Shown: one piece after another, positions 26,315-34,568 of the stretch | Layout: every line of letters begins with the position of its first letter | Position numbering within the stretch: the stretch's first letter is position 1 | Source: Nocardioidaceae bacterium | GTDB lineage: Bacteria > Actinomycetota > Actinomycetes > Propionibacteriales > Nocardioidaceae | Length of the DNA: 42,531 bases | NCBI GenBank assembly: GCA_025927955.1 | Contig: JAICKK010000008.1 | Location: forward strand, 1-42,531 | Direction of reading: 5' to 3' | The notes under the pieces: generated by a model | The model's database searches: none | Seen by the model: only the letters and a program-made list of their open reading frames with translations | What the model was told of the DNA's origin: nothing | Made by a program: the position numbers and the translations under genes

Positions 26315-27301
26315 GTGGCACAACGCAACATCAGAGGCGCCGGCGGCATCAGAGCCTTGTGGCTGGTGGCCCTGACGGCGATCGCGGGCCTGGTGCTCGC
26401 CGGCTGCGGGGGGTCGAACATCAAGTCGACCAACACCGCGAGCGGCAAGAGCTGCGGGCAGTTCAACATCGCGGTCAACCCGTGGGTCGGCTACGAGGCG
26501 GACGCGTACGTCGTCGGCACCGTCGCCCAGCAGAAGCTCGGCTGCCAGGTCTCCTACAAGAACCTCAAGGAGGAGGTGTCCTGGCAGGGCTTCGGCAGCG
26601 GTGACGTGGACGTGGTCCTGGAGAACTGGGGGCACCCCGACCTCGTGAAGAAGTACATCAAGGGCAACCACACCGCCGAGGACGCCGGGCCGACCGGCAA
26701 CATCGGCGTGATCGGCTGGTACGTGCCGCCGTGGCTGGCCAAGGCGCACCCGGACATCCTGAACTGGAAGAACCTCAACAAGTACGCCTCGAAGTTCAAG
26801 ACCTCCGAGTCCGGCGGCAAGGGCCAGTTCCTCGACGGCGACCCGTCCTTCGTGACCAACGACGAGGCGCTGGTGAAGAACCTGAACCTGAACTTCAAGG
26901 TCGTCTACGCCGGCAGCGAGACCGCGCTGATCCAGGCCTACCGCAAGGCCGAGAAGAACCACACGTGGGTGATCGGCTACTTCTACGCCCCGCAGTGGTT
27001 CCTCTCCGAGGTGCCGATGAAGAAGGTCAGCCTGCCCAAGTACACGCCCGGCTGCGACTCGAACCCGGCGAAGATCGCCTGCGACTACCCGAAGTACAAC
27101 CTCAACAAGGTCGTCGCCACCAGGTTCGCCAAGTCCAAGAGCCCGGCGTACACGCTGGTCAAGAACTTCCACTGGACCAACGACGACCAGAACCTGGTCG
27201 CGAAGTACATCGCGGCCGACCACATGAACCCGGCGGACGCCGCGAAGAAGTGGATCGACGCGAACCCGGACAAGGTCAAGGCCTGGCTGCAGGGCACCTG
27301 A
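26315..27301 (+). CDS. proX: Glycine betaine ABC transporter substrate-binding lipoprotein
   Basis: This 328-residue extracellular binding protein has a lipoprotein signal peptide ending in LVLAGC, with lipidation at Cys31. The OpuAC/ProX fold follows, with aromatic-rich ligand segments (NPWVGYEA, LENWGHPD and IGWYVPPWLA) of the type that form a Trp/Tyr cage for trimethylammonium groups. The terminal region MNPADAAKKWIDANPDKVKAWL is family-typical. It starts at GTG 26315 with a strong AGGAGGAG site. It completes the betB-betA-proVWX operon and indicates that betaine or choline is taken up as a substrate for catabolism as well as for osmoprotection. Confidence 0.95.
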   Translation: MAQRNIRGAGGIRALWLVALTAIAGLVLAGCGGSNIKSTNTASGKSCGQFNIAVNPWVGYEADAYVVGTVAQQKLGCQVSYKNLKEEVSWQGFGSGDVDVVLENWGHPDLVKKYIKGNHTAEDAGPTGNIGVIGWYVPPWLAKAHPDILNWKNLNKYASKFKTSESGGKGQFLDGDPSFVTNDEALVKNLNLNFKVVYAGSETALIQAYRKAEKNHTWVIGYFYAPQWFLSEVPMKKVSLPKYTPGCDSNPAKIACDYPKYNLNKVVATRFAKSKSPAYTLVKNFHWTNDDQNLVAKYIAADHMNPADAAKKWIDANPDKVKAWLQGT

Positions 27302-27325
27302 GCGCCCGCTCCGGCCGTTCGGCAG

Positions 27326-27359
27326 GCGGCGGGCCGTCGGTTCTCCGACGGGCCGCCGC
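27326..27359 (+). terminator. GC-rich hairpin terminator after proX
   Basis: A 15-base-pair stem with one mismatch encloses the loop TTCT (27341-27344) about 25 bases after the proX stop. It has no clear T-run, as is common for actinobacterial terminators. It separates the bet-pro operon from the dimethylglycine dehydrogenase promoter. Confidence 0.7.
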
Positions 27360-27366
27360 GTCCGTG

Positions 27367-27395
27367 TTGACAGCGCGCGGGCGACGGCGGAGGAT
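27367..27395 (+). promoter_or_regulatory. Putative dimethylglycine dehydrogenase promoter (TTGACA / GAGGAT)
   Basis: A consensus -35 TTGACA (27367-27372) is 17 bases from GAGGAT (27390-27395). The expected start of transcription is near 27402, directly before the operator pair. Confidence 0.55.
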
Positions 27396-27403
27396 GAGGC
27401 GTT

Positions 27404-27439
27404 GTTCCGAATAGCGCACGAGGTTGCGTGATACGCAAC
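27404..27439. promoter_or_regulatory. Paired 17-bp operator upstream of dimethylglycine dehydrogenase
   Basis: The proximal site GTTGCGTGATACGCAAC (27423-27439) is a near-perfect palindrome with seven-base arms. The distal site GTTCCGAATAGCGCACG (27404-27420) matches 9 of 12 arm bases. Centres are 27412 and 27431, 19 bp apart. The pair sits just downstream of the predicted transcription start, as expected for a repressor. Confidence 0.75.
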
Positions 27440-27479
27440 AACTCAGCTCACCCGTCGTACGTCGAGAAGGGAGGCCTCC

Positions 27480-30035
27480 ATGGCCTCGGTCCCCACCTCC
27501 GCCCGCGTCGTCGTCATCGGCGCCGGCATCGTCGGCAACAGCCTGGTGTACCACCTGGCCCGGCTGGGGTGGCGCGACATCGTGCAGATCGACAAGGGGC
27601 CGCTGCCGAACCCCGGCGGCTCCACCGGTCACGCCTCGAACTTCATCTTCCCGGTCGACCACTCCCGCGAGATCACCGACCTCACCCTGGACTCGGTCAG
27701 GCAGTACCAGGAGATGGGCGTCTTCACGCAGTCAGGCGGCTTCGAGGTGGCCCGCACCGAGGAGCGCATGGAGGAGCTGCGCCGGCGGATGTCCTCGGCC
27801 AAGGCGTGGGGCATCGAGTCCGAGCTGGTCACCCCCGAGCAGGTCGTCGAGAAGGTCCCGTTCCTCGACGCCGACCGGATCGTCGGCGCCTTCTGGACAC
27901 CGACGGTCGGCGTGGTCGACTCGCTGCGCGCCGGCACCATCATGCGCGAGCGGGCGCTCGAGCTCGGCGTGCTCACCGTGGTGCCCACCGTCGAGGTCAC
28001 CGGCCTGGACACCGAGGACGGGCCCACCGGTCCCACCGTCAAGCGCGTCCGCACCACCGGCGGGGACATCGAGGCCGAGACCGTCGTCATCGCGTGCGGC
28101 GTGTGGAGCCCGAAGATCGGCGACATGGCCGGCATCAGCATCCCCCTCACCCCCGCCGTGCACCAGATGATCAGCGTCGGGCCGTGCCCGCAGCTCGCCG
28201 AGCGCGAGGGGGAGATCAGCTTCCCCATCGTCCGGGACATGGACACCTTCTGCTACGAGCGGCAGCACGGCGCCGACATGGAGGTCGGCTCCTACGCGCA
28301 CCGCGCGATCCTCCACGAGCCGGAGGAGATCCCCTCGATCGAGCAGGCCAAGCTGTCGCCGACCGAGATGCCCTTCACCTCCGAGGACTTCGACCCCCAG
28401 CTGGAGCAGGCCTTCGAGCTGATGCCCGAGCTGCTGGGCGCCGAGGGCGCGGAGATCCGCTACGCCATCAACGGCCTGCTCTCGCTGACCTGCGACGGCA
28501 GCCCGATCCTCGGCGAGAGCGAGGTCAAGAACCTCTGGACCGCCTCGGCCGTGTGGGTCAAGGAGGGCCCCGGCGTGGGCCGGGCCGTCGCGGAGTGGAT
28601 GACGCACGGCGAGTCCGAGATCGACGTCTCGGCCTCGGACATCGCGCGCTTCTACCCGCACCAGATGCGGCGCGAGCACACGAGGCTGCGCACCACCGAG
28701 TCGTTCATCAAGACCTACGGCATCGTCCACCCCTCCGAGCAGTACGAGTCCGACCGCGACCAGCGGCTCGCGCCCATGCACGACTCCGAGGTCAAGCTGG
28801 GGGCGCGGTTCTTCGAGGCCGTCGGCTGGGAGCGTCCCCAGTGGTACGAGTCGAACGCCGACCTCTTGGACGTGTACGGCGAGGCGGTGATGCCCCGCGA
28901 GCACGAGTGGGACTCCCGCTGGTGGAGCCCGATCGTCAACGCCGAGCACCTGCGCATGCGGGAGTCCGCCGGTGTCATCGACCTGACCGCCTTCGCGATC
29001 TTCGACGTCACCGGTCCCGGTGCGCTCGACGCCGTCCAGCGCACCTGCGTCGCCCAGTGCGACGTCGCGGTCGGCCGGGTCATCTACACCCCCGTGCTCG
29101 ACCACAAGGGCGGCTTCCGGTCAGACCTGACCGTGATGCGCCTGGGCGAGGAGCACTTCCGGGTCGTCACCGGCGGCGCCCACGGCATGGCCGACAAGAA
29201 GTGGTTCGCCGACCAGCTGCCCGGTGACGGGTCCGCGCGGCTGAGCGACGTCACCGACGAGATCTCCACGATCGGCCTGTGGGGGCCCCGCGCGCGCGAC
29301 ATCCTCGGCTCGCTGACGTCGGAGGACGTCAGCCACGAGGGGTTCGGCTTCCTCACCTGCCGCGAGATCGCGCTGCGGACGGGTGGTGGCCGCGAGGTGA
29401 GCGTGCTCGCGTCGCGGATCTCCTACGTCGGCGAGCTCGGCTGGGAGCTCTACGTGCCGATGGGGCAGGCGGCCGCGGTCTGGGACGCGCTGCTCGAGGC
29501 CGGCGCCCCGCACGGCGCCCGCCCGGTGGGCATCGGCGTCTACGCGACGACCGGACGCATCGAGAAGGGCTACCGCGCGTTCGGCTACGAGCTCGACGGC
29601 GAGCGCACGATCATGGAGGCCGGCATGGCCCGGCCCAAGGTGAAGAAGGCCGACTTCGTCGGCAAGGAGGCCTACCTGCAACAGCGCGACGGGGCCCAGT
29701 CGTCCTCCGGGCCGAAGACGGTGCTGTGCACGCTGAGCGTCGACGACCACACCTCGGCGAGCGGGGTCAAGCGCTACATGCTCGGCGGGGAGCCGATCCT
29801 CACCCGCGACGGTGCCACGCTGACCGACGGGCACGGCCACCACCCCTACGTCACCACGGCGGGATCCGCCCCCTCGCTCGGCAAGCACCTGCTGATGGCC
29901 TACCTCCCGCCGGAGGAGGCCCGGGTCGGCAACGAGCTCGCGGTGTCCTACATGGAGGAGTTGTACCCGGTGACCGTGGCGGCGGCCGACGCGACGCCGC
30001 TGTTCGACCCGTCCAACGACCGGATCAAGGGCTAG
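27480..30035 (+). CDS. Dimethylglycine/sarcosine dehydrogenase (FAD oxidoreductase-GcvT fusion)
   Basis: This 851-residue enzyme would oxidatively demethylate N,N-dimethylglycine (or sarcosine), passing the one-carbon unit to THF and electrons to ETF. The N-terminal DAO domain has VVVIGAGIVGNSLVYHLARLGW and then GGSTGHAS, whose His51 matches the covalent-FAD histidine of dimethylglycine oxidase/dehydrogenase. The C-terminal half is a GcvT-like folate-binding domain (GVIDLTAFAIFDVTGPGALDA-type start, YVGELGWELYVP, GYRAFGYEL). A GGGAGG ribosome site precedes the ATG. It has its own promoter with the operator pair and is followed 9 bases later by etfB. Choosing between dimethylglycine and sarcosine is not possible from sequence alone. 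Confidence 0.93.
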   Translation: MASVPTSARVVVIGAGIVGNSLVYHLARLGWRDIVQIDKGPLPNPGGSTGHASNFIFPVDHSREITDLTLDSVRQYQEMGVFTQSGGFEVARTEERMEELRRRMSSAKAWGIESELVTPEQVVEKVPFLDADRIVGAFWTPTVGVVDSLRAGTIMRERALELGVLTVVPTVEVTGLDTEDGPTGPTVKRVRTTGGDIEAETVVIACGVWSPKIGDMAGISIPLTPAVHQMISVGPCPQLAEREGEISFPIVRDMDTFCYERQHGADMEVGSYAHRAILHEPEEIPSIEQAKLSPTEMPFTSEDFDPQLEQAFELMPELLGAEGAEIRYAINGLLSLTCDGSPILGESEVKNLWTASAVWVKEGPGVGRAVAEWMTHGESEIDVSASDIARFYPHQMRREHTRLRTTESFIKTYGIVHPSEQYESDRDQRLAPMHDSEVKLGARFFEAVGWERPQWYESNADLLDVYGEAVMPREHEWDSRWWSPIVNAEHLRMRESAGVIDLTAFAIFDVTGPGALDAVQRTCVAQCDVAVGRVIYTPVLDHKGGFRSDLTVMRLGEEHFRVVTGGAHGMADKKWFADQLPGDGSARLSDVTDEISTIGLWGPRARDILGSLTSEDVSHEGFGFLTCREIALRTGGGREVSVLASRISYVGELGWELYVPMGQAAAVWDALLEAGAPHGARPVGIGVYATTGRIEKGYRAFGYELDGERTIMEAGMARPKVKKADFVGKEAYLQQRDGAQSSSGPKTVLCTLSVDDHTSASGVKRYMLGGEPILTRDGATLTDGHGHHPYVTTAGSAPSLGKHLLMAYLPPEEARVGNELAVSYMEELYPVTVAAADATPLFDPSNDRIKG

Positions 30036-30044
30036 GAGCACCTG

Positions 30045-30842
30045 ATGGCCAACCCTTCGACAGGCTCAGGACGGCGCGTCCTCGTCTGCATCAAGCGCGT
30101 CCCGGACCTCGGCGGCGAGATCTCGCTCACCGCCGACGGCATGTCCGTCGACGACTCGAACCTCGGCCACACTGTCAGCCCCCACGAGGAGGCGGCGGTC
30201 GAGCTGGCGATCCAGACCGCCAAGGACACCGGGGGAGAGGCGACCGTCCTCACCCTCGGCTCCTCCGACGCGGTCGAGCAGCTGCGCAACGCCCTGGCGC
30301 TCGGCTGCACCGGCGCGGTGCTGGTGGAGGCCGACGCCTCGGCCTACGGTCCGGCCGACGTCGCCGCGGCCATCGCGGACGTGGTCCGCGAGCACGAGCG
30401 CGCCGGGACGACCTACGACCTGGTGCTGCTCGGGAACGACGCCTCGGACACCGGCGACTTCCAGGTCGGCATCCGGCTGTCCTACCTGCTCGACCGGCCG
30501 GTCGTCGCCGGGGTGTCAACGCTGGGCGTCAGCGGTGACCGGGTCACTGCGCGGGGCCAGTCGCCCGACGGCGGCACCGAGATCTACGAGGTGCCGCTGC
30601 CGGCGGTGCTGACCGTGATGGAGGGCGGCGTGGAGCCGCGCTACCCGTCGATCCCCGGGCGCATGAAGGCCAAGAAGATCAAGATCGAGGAGATCGCCCC
30701 GTCCGGTGAGCCGGCCGGCTCCGGCCGCGTGCGGCTCACGCTGCCACCCGCGCAGCCGAGCCAGGTCACGGTGCTCGGCGAGGGACCCGAGGCGGCCGGT
30801 GCGGTCGTCGACCTGCTGGAGAAGCTGGGAGTCACGCGATGA
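30045..30842 (+). CDS. etfB: Electron transfer flavoprotein subunit beta
   Basis: This 265-residue ETF beta subunit accepts electrons from the dehydrogenase just upstream and forms a heterodimer with the next gene's product. Typical blocks are VLVCIKRVPDLGGEI, HEEAAVELAIQTAKDTGGEATVLTLG, LVLLGNDASDTGDFQVG, and PLPAVLTVMEGGVEPRYPSIPGRMKAKKIKI with the recognition-loop region. A TAGGAG site overlaps the previous stop. Residues 4-9 (PSTGSG) are encoded by a short dispersed repeat that also occurs in ybaK. The beta and alpha genes overlap (ATGA). Placement next to the dehydrogenase suggests a dedicated ETF, as in proteobacterial dgc-etf clusters. Confidence 0.94.
   Translation: MANPSTGSGRRVLVCIKRVPDLGGEISLTADGMSVDDSNLGHTVSPHEEAAVELAIQTAKDTGGEATVLTLGSSDAVEQLRNALALGCTGAVLVEADASAYGPADVAAAIADVVREHERAGTTYDLVLLGNDASDTGDFQVGIRLSYLLDRPVVAGVSTLGVSGDRVTARGQSPDGGTEIYEVPLPAVLTVMEGGVEPRYPSIPGRMKAKKIKIEEIAPSGEPAGSGRVRLTLPPAQPSQVTVLGEGPEAAGAVVDLLEKLGVTR
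30053..30074 (+). repeat. Short dispersed repeat (TTCGACAGGCTCAG) in etfB 5' end
   Basis: CTTCGACAGGCTCAGGACGG lies at codons 3-10 of etfB. An inverted, nearly identical copy lies in ybaK (41436-41456). Sixteen of 18 core bases agree, and both are read as Ser-Thr-Gly-Ser. I recall this element as a common dispersed repeat in Nocardioides-like genomes. Confidence 0.65.
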
Positions 30843-31822
30843 CGGTGCTGGTGCTGGTCGAGACCGAGACGGAGGCCGAGGGCGCTGCGGTGGCCGAGGT
30901 CTCCCGCGAGACGCTGACGCTCGCCCGCGCACTCGGCGACGTGCACGCCCTCGTCGTCGGCGAGGCACCGCCGGCCGTCGTCGAGCAGCTCGCGTCGTAC
31001 GGCGTGCAGCGGGTGCTCGTCGCGGGGGGCGAGGCCTACTCCTCCTACGCCGCCGCCGCCTGGGCGACCGCCGTCGTGGCGGCCGTCCGCGGCGGAGACC
31101 AGGTGACGGCGGTGGCCGCCGCGGGGACGCCGCGGGGCAACGAGGTGCTCGCGCACGTCGCCTGCCGCCTCGGCGTCGCGATGGCCGCCAACGTGGTCTC
31201 CGTCGAGGGTGACGCGCCGATGACGGTCTCGCGCCAGGTGCTGGGAGGCTCGGCGCTCGAGGTGATGCCGCTGGCCGACTCCGTGGCGGTGCTCTCCGTC
31301 GCGGGCCACGCGTGCGACCCGAGGCCCGCGGAGAGCGCGAGCTCGCCGGAGGTCGAGGCGCTGCAGGTCGAGGTGCCCGAGGCCGACCTGCGCGCGCGGG
31401 TGGTCCGCACGGAGCCGGGGGAGCCCGACGAGTCGGGCAGCCTCAAGTCGGCACGGGTCGTCGTCGGTGCCGGTCGGGGCGCGGGCAGCGCCGACGGGTT
31501 CAAGGACCTGGTGGAGCTGACCGAGCTGCTCGACAACGCGGCGCTCGGCGTCTCGCGGGTGGTGACCAGCCTCGGCTGGCGACCGCACCACGAGCAGGTC
31601 GGCCAGACCGGCAGCCGGGTCACCCCCGACCTGTACCTGGCCTGCGGCATCAGCGGCGCGATCCAGCACTGGGCGGGGATGTCGAGCTCCAAGACGATCC
31701 TGGCGATCAACACCGATCCGGACGCCCCCATGGTGACCAAGGCGCACTACGCGGTCATCGGCGACCTCCACGAGATCGTGCCCGCGATCAACGAGGAGCT
31801 GCGCCGCCGGCGCGCCGGTTGA
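30839..31822 (+). CDS. etfA: Electron transfer flavoprotein subunit alpha
   Basis: This 327-residue ETF alpha subunit has an N-terminal nucleotide-binding-like domain (VLVLVETETEAEG, VVEQLASYGVQRVLVAGGEAY). Its C-terminal FAD domain carries the signature region LYLACGISGAIQHWAGMSSS followed by ILAINTDPDAPM. VVTSLGWRPHHEQVGQTG is also family-typical. The ATG overlaps the etfB TGA. Electrons would leave EtfAB to an ETF:quinone oxidoreductase not encoded here. Confidence 0.95.
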   Translation: MTVLVLVETETEAEGAAVAEVSRETLTLARALGDVHALVVGEAPPAVVEQLASYGVQRVLVAGGEAYSSYAAAAWATAVVAAVRGGDQVTAVAAAGTPRGNEVLAHVACRLGVAMAANVVSVEGDAPMTVSRQVLGGSALEVMPLADSVAVLSVAGHACDPRPAESASSPEVEALQVEVPEADLRARVVRTEPGEPDESGSLKSARVVVGAGRGAGSADGFKDLVELTELLDNAALGVSRVVTSLGWRPHHEQVGQTGSRVTPDLYLACGISGAIQHWAGMSSSKTILAINTDPDAPMVTKAHYAVIGDLHEIVPAINEELRRRRAG

Positions 31823-31853
31823 GGATCGCCCGCACCGGGAGCAGACTGAGCCC

Positions 31854-32177
31854 GTGCCCCGGCGTCGCGTCGACCTGCTGGCCGCGGGTGCGTGCCTGCT
31901 GACCCTGGTGATGCTGGTGGCGTACCTCCGGCTGATCCACGCCCAGGACGGCTCGCCGGCGGCGTGGGCCGTGGCCGTCCTGCTCGTGGCGGCCGCCGGC
32001 ACCGCGTACGCGACGTCGCGCCGGGCGTCCCACCGGCGCCCGGTGCTCGTGGCGTGCTCGGTGCTGCTGGTCGGGCTCGGGCTCCTCGCCATCCTCACGA
32101 TCGGGCTGCCGATCGTCCTCGCCGGCCTGCTGTGCCTGGCGGCGGCGGCGCGTTTGACCGGTCCCGCCTCTGGGTAG
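31854..32177 (+). CDS. Small hypothetical membrane protein (107 aa)
   Basis: This small protein of unknown function has three to four hydrophobic helices: LLAAGACLLTLVMLVAYL, AWAVAVLLVAAAGTAYA, LVACSVLLVGLGLLAIL and IGLPIVLAGLLCLAAAA. It starts with GTG 31854, 31 bases after etfA, without a strong ribosome site. The frame and hydrophobic periodicity look real and no competing frame is better. It may belong to the etf transcript or be independent. Confidence 0.6.
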   Translation: MPRRRVDLLAAGACLLTLVMLVAYLRLIHAQDGSPAAWAVAVLLVAAAGTAYATSRRASHRRPVLVACSVLLVGLGLLAILTIGLPIVLAGLLCLAAAARLTGPASG

Positions 32178-32189
32178 TCCCGCTTCGGG

Positions 32190-33488
32190 ATGCCCACCAA
32201 CACGATCGCCACGAGCCAGCGGTGGCAGCGGCTCATGCCGCTGGTCTTCGTCACCTACAGCCTGGCCTACCTCGACCGGTCCAACTACTCGATCGGCGTC
32301 GCCGGGGGCCTCAAGCACGACCTCGGACTGGACGCCAGCGCGTCCGCGCTCCTCGGGGCGCTGTTCTTCGTCGGCTACTTCCTCTTCCAGATCCCGGCCG
32401 CGCACTACGCGGAGAACAAGAGCGTCAGCCGGCTGATCTTCTGGACGGTCCTGCTCTGGGGCGTCCTCGCGGCCGCCCAGGGCGTCATCCCCACGCTGTG
32501 GCTGCTGATGGTCGACCGGTTCCTGCTCGGTGTCGTCGAGGCCGCGGTGCTGCCGGCGATGCTGATCTTCCTCACCCACTGGTTCAGCCGATCCGAGCGC
32601 GGTCGGGCCAACACCTTCCTGATCCTCGGGAACCCGATCACCGTCATGTGGCTCTCGGCGGTGTCCGGCTACCTGATCGCCGCCACCAGCTGGCGCTGGA
32701 TGTTCATCTTCGAAGGTGCGCCGGCGATCATCTGGGCGTTCGTCTTCCGGATCCTGGTCGCCGACCGGCCCCGCGACGCCGGCTGGCTGGCGGCCTCGGA
32801 GCTCCACGACATCGAGTCCCGGCTGGCGGCCGAGCAGGAGGACCTGCAGCCGGTCCACGGCGGCTACCGCGAGGCGCTGGCGTCGCGCAACGTGCTCGTG
32901 CTGTCGGCCCAGTACCTGCTGTGGAGCATCGGCGTCTACGGGTTCGTGTTCTGGCTCCCGTCGATCCTCAAGACCGCCCGCGACAACGGCATCGGCCTGA
33001 TCGGGCTGCTCTCCGCGGCGCCGTACGCGCTGGCCGCGATCGCGATGCTGGTCGCCTCCCGCTACTCCGACCGCAGCGGCAACCGGCGCGAGTTCGTCTG
33101 GCCGTTCCTGCTCGCCGGCGCCGTGCTCTTCACCGCCTCGGTGCTGCTCGGCACCGGGCACTACTGGGTCTCCTACGGCCTGCTGTTCCTCACCGCAGGC
33201 TGCATCTACGCGCCGTACGGCCCCTACTTCGCGCTGATCCCGGAGTTCCTCCCGCAGAGCGTGTCGGGTGCGGCGATGGCCCTGGTCAACAGCGCCGGGG
33301 CGGTCGGCGGCTTCGTCGGTGCGTACGTCGTGGGCTGGCTGCAGGGCAGCTTCGGCAACGGCGCCGCCTACACCTTCATGGCCATCGCGCTGTTCGCCTC
33401 GGCGGTGCTGATGTTCGGCGTGCGTACCCGCGGGCGTCGTGGCGTCGACGTCGAGCCGCGACCGCTGCGCCGGGAGAGGACGGCATGA
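32190..33488 (+). CDS. MFS transporter, anion:cation symporter (ACS)-like
   Basis: This 432-residue, 12-helix transporter resembles the ACS group that imports organic acids such as hexuronates, tartrate or phthalate. Useful motifs are LAYLDRSNYSIG in helix 1, FFVGYFLFQIPAAHYAEN in helix 2, RFLLGVVEAAVLPAMLIFLTHWF in helix 4, and SWRWMFIFEGAPAIIW in helix 6. The ATG follows a TCCCG-CTT-CGGGA mini-hairpin that overlaps the start, and no strong ribosome site is seen. Its stop overlaps the start of a 2-hydroxyacid dehydrogenase (ATGA), suggesting that the transporter brings in the substrate or a precursor. Confidence 0.9.
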   Translation: MPTNTIATSQRWQRLMPLVFVTYSLAYLDRSNYSIGVAGGLKHDLGLDASASALLGALFFVGYFLFQIPAAHYAENKSVSRLIFWTVLLWGVLAAAQGVIPTLWLLMVDRFLLGVVEAAVLPAMLIFLTHWFSRSERGRANTFLILGNPITVMWLSAVSGYLIAATSWRWMFIFEGAPAIIWAFVFRILVADRPRDAGWLAASELHDIESRLAAEQEDLQPVHGGYREALASRNVLVLSAQYLLWSIGVYGFVFWLPSILKTARDNGIGLIGLLSAAPYALAAIAMLVASRYSDRSGNRREFVWPFLLAGAVLFTASVLLGTGHYWVSYGLLFLTAGCIYAPYGPYFALIPEFLPQSVSGAAMALVNSAGAVGGFVGAYVVGWLQGSFGNGAAYTFMAIALFASAVLMFGVRTRGRRGVDVEPRPLRRERTA

Positions 33489-34558
33489 CGGTGCTCGGGG
33501 CGGAGCACGGCGAGCAGCCCACCCTCCTCGTCGCCACCCCGCTCGAGCCGGAGCTGGTCGAGCGCATCCGCCGGGAGGCTCCCGGTGTCGAGGTGCTCTT
33601 CGACCCCGAGCTGCTGCCGGCGCCCCGCTATCCCAGCGACCACCGCGGCGACACGTCCTTCCGGCGGACCCCCGAGCAGCAGGGCCGTCTCGAGGACCTG
33701 GTCCGTCGGGCCGACGTGGTCCTCGGGGTTCCGGGCGAGACCGCCGCGGGCCTGCGTGACCTGGTGGCCGGCGCACCGCGCCTGCGCTGGGTGCAGGGCA
33801 CCGCGGCCGGTGCCGGGCAGATGGTGCGCGAGGCCGCCCTCGACGCGGACACGCTGCGCCGGGTGACCTTCACCAGCAGCATCGGGGTGCACGCGACCCA
33901 GCTCGCCGAGTGGGCGGTGCTCGGGCTGCTCTACTTCGTCAAGGACGTGCCGCGACTTCTGCGCGACGCCGAGGCGCGCAGCTGGCCGCACTACCCGGTC
34001 AGGGAGCTGCGGGCACAGCGTCTCGTGGTCGTCGGGCTGGGACACATCGGGCGCGAGGTGGCCCACTGCGCACGGGCTCTCGGCATGCACGTGACCGGGG
34101 TCCGCCGCCGCCCGTCCGAGTCCGACCTGTCCTACGTCGACGAGGTCGCCGTGCTCGCGGACCTGCCCGACGTCCTCGAGCGCTGCGAGGCGGTGGTGCT
34201 CGCGCTCCCCTCGACGGCCGCCACGGACGGGCTGTTCGGGGCCGAGCTCCTCGCCGCCATGCCCGAGGGCGGCGTCCTCGTCAACGTCGGCCGGGGGGCG
34301 ACCGTGGACGAGCCGGCGCTCGTGGCCGCGCTGCGCAGCGGCCACCTGTGCGGAGCCGCCCTCGACGTGGTCGCGACCGAGCCGCTGCCACCGGACAGCC
34401 CCCTGTGGGACCTCGACAACGTCCTGCTCAGCCCGCACACCGCCGCCTTGTCCACCCAGGAGAACGAGCGGATCGTCGACGTGCTCCTCGACAACCTGCA
34501 CCGGCTCGCGCAGGGGCGTGCGCTGCGCAACGTCGTGGACACCGAGCACTTCTACTGA
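33485..34558 (+). CDS. D-isomer-specific 2-hydroxyacid dehydrogenase family protein
   Basis: This 357-residue NAD(P)-dependent dehydrogenase interconverts 2-oxo and D-2-hydroxy acids. The cofactor motif is VVVGLGHIGREVAHCARALGM. The catalytic triad is visible as Arg in LVNVGRGATVDE, Glu in DVVATEPLPPDSPLW and His in LLSPHTAAL. It overlaps the ACS-type transporter gene (ATGA). The substrate (glyoxylate, hydroxypyruvate or another 2-oxoacid) cannot be told. A link to glycine or serine metabolism downstream of betaine breakdown is possible but speculative. Confidence 0.93.
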   Translation: MTVLGAEHGEQPTLLVATPLEPELVERIRREAPGVEVLFDPELLPAPRYPSDHRGDTSFRRTPEQQGRLEDLVRRADVVLGVPGETAAGLRDLVAGAPRLRWVQGTAAGAGQMVREAALDADTLRRVTFTSSIGVHATQLAEWAVLGLLYFVKDVPRLLRDAEARSWPHYPVRELRAQRLVVVGLGHIGREVAHCARALGMHVTGVRRRPSESDLSYVDEVAVLADLPDVLERCEAVVLALPSTAATDGLFGAELLAAMPEGGVLVNVGRGATVDEPALVAALRSGHLCGAALDVVATEPLPPDSPLWDLDNVLLSPHTAALSTQENERIVDVLLDNLHRLAQGRALRNVVDTEHFY

Positions 34559-34568
34559 GCGGGCGGGA

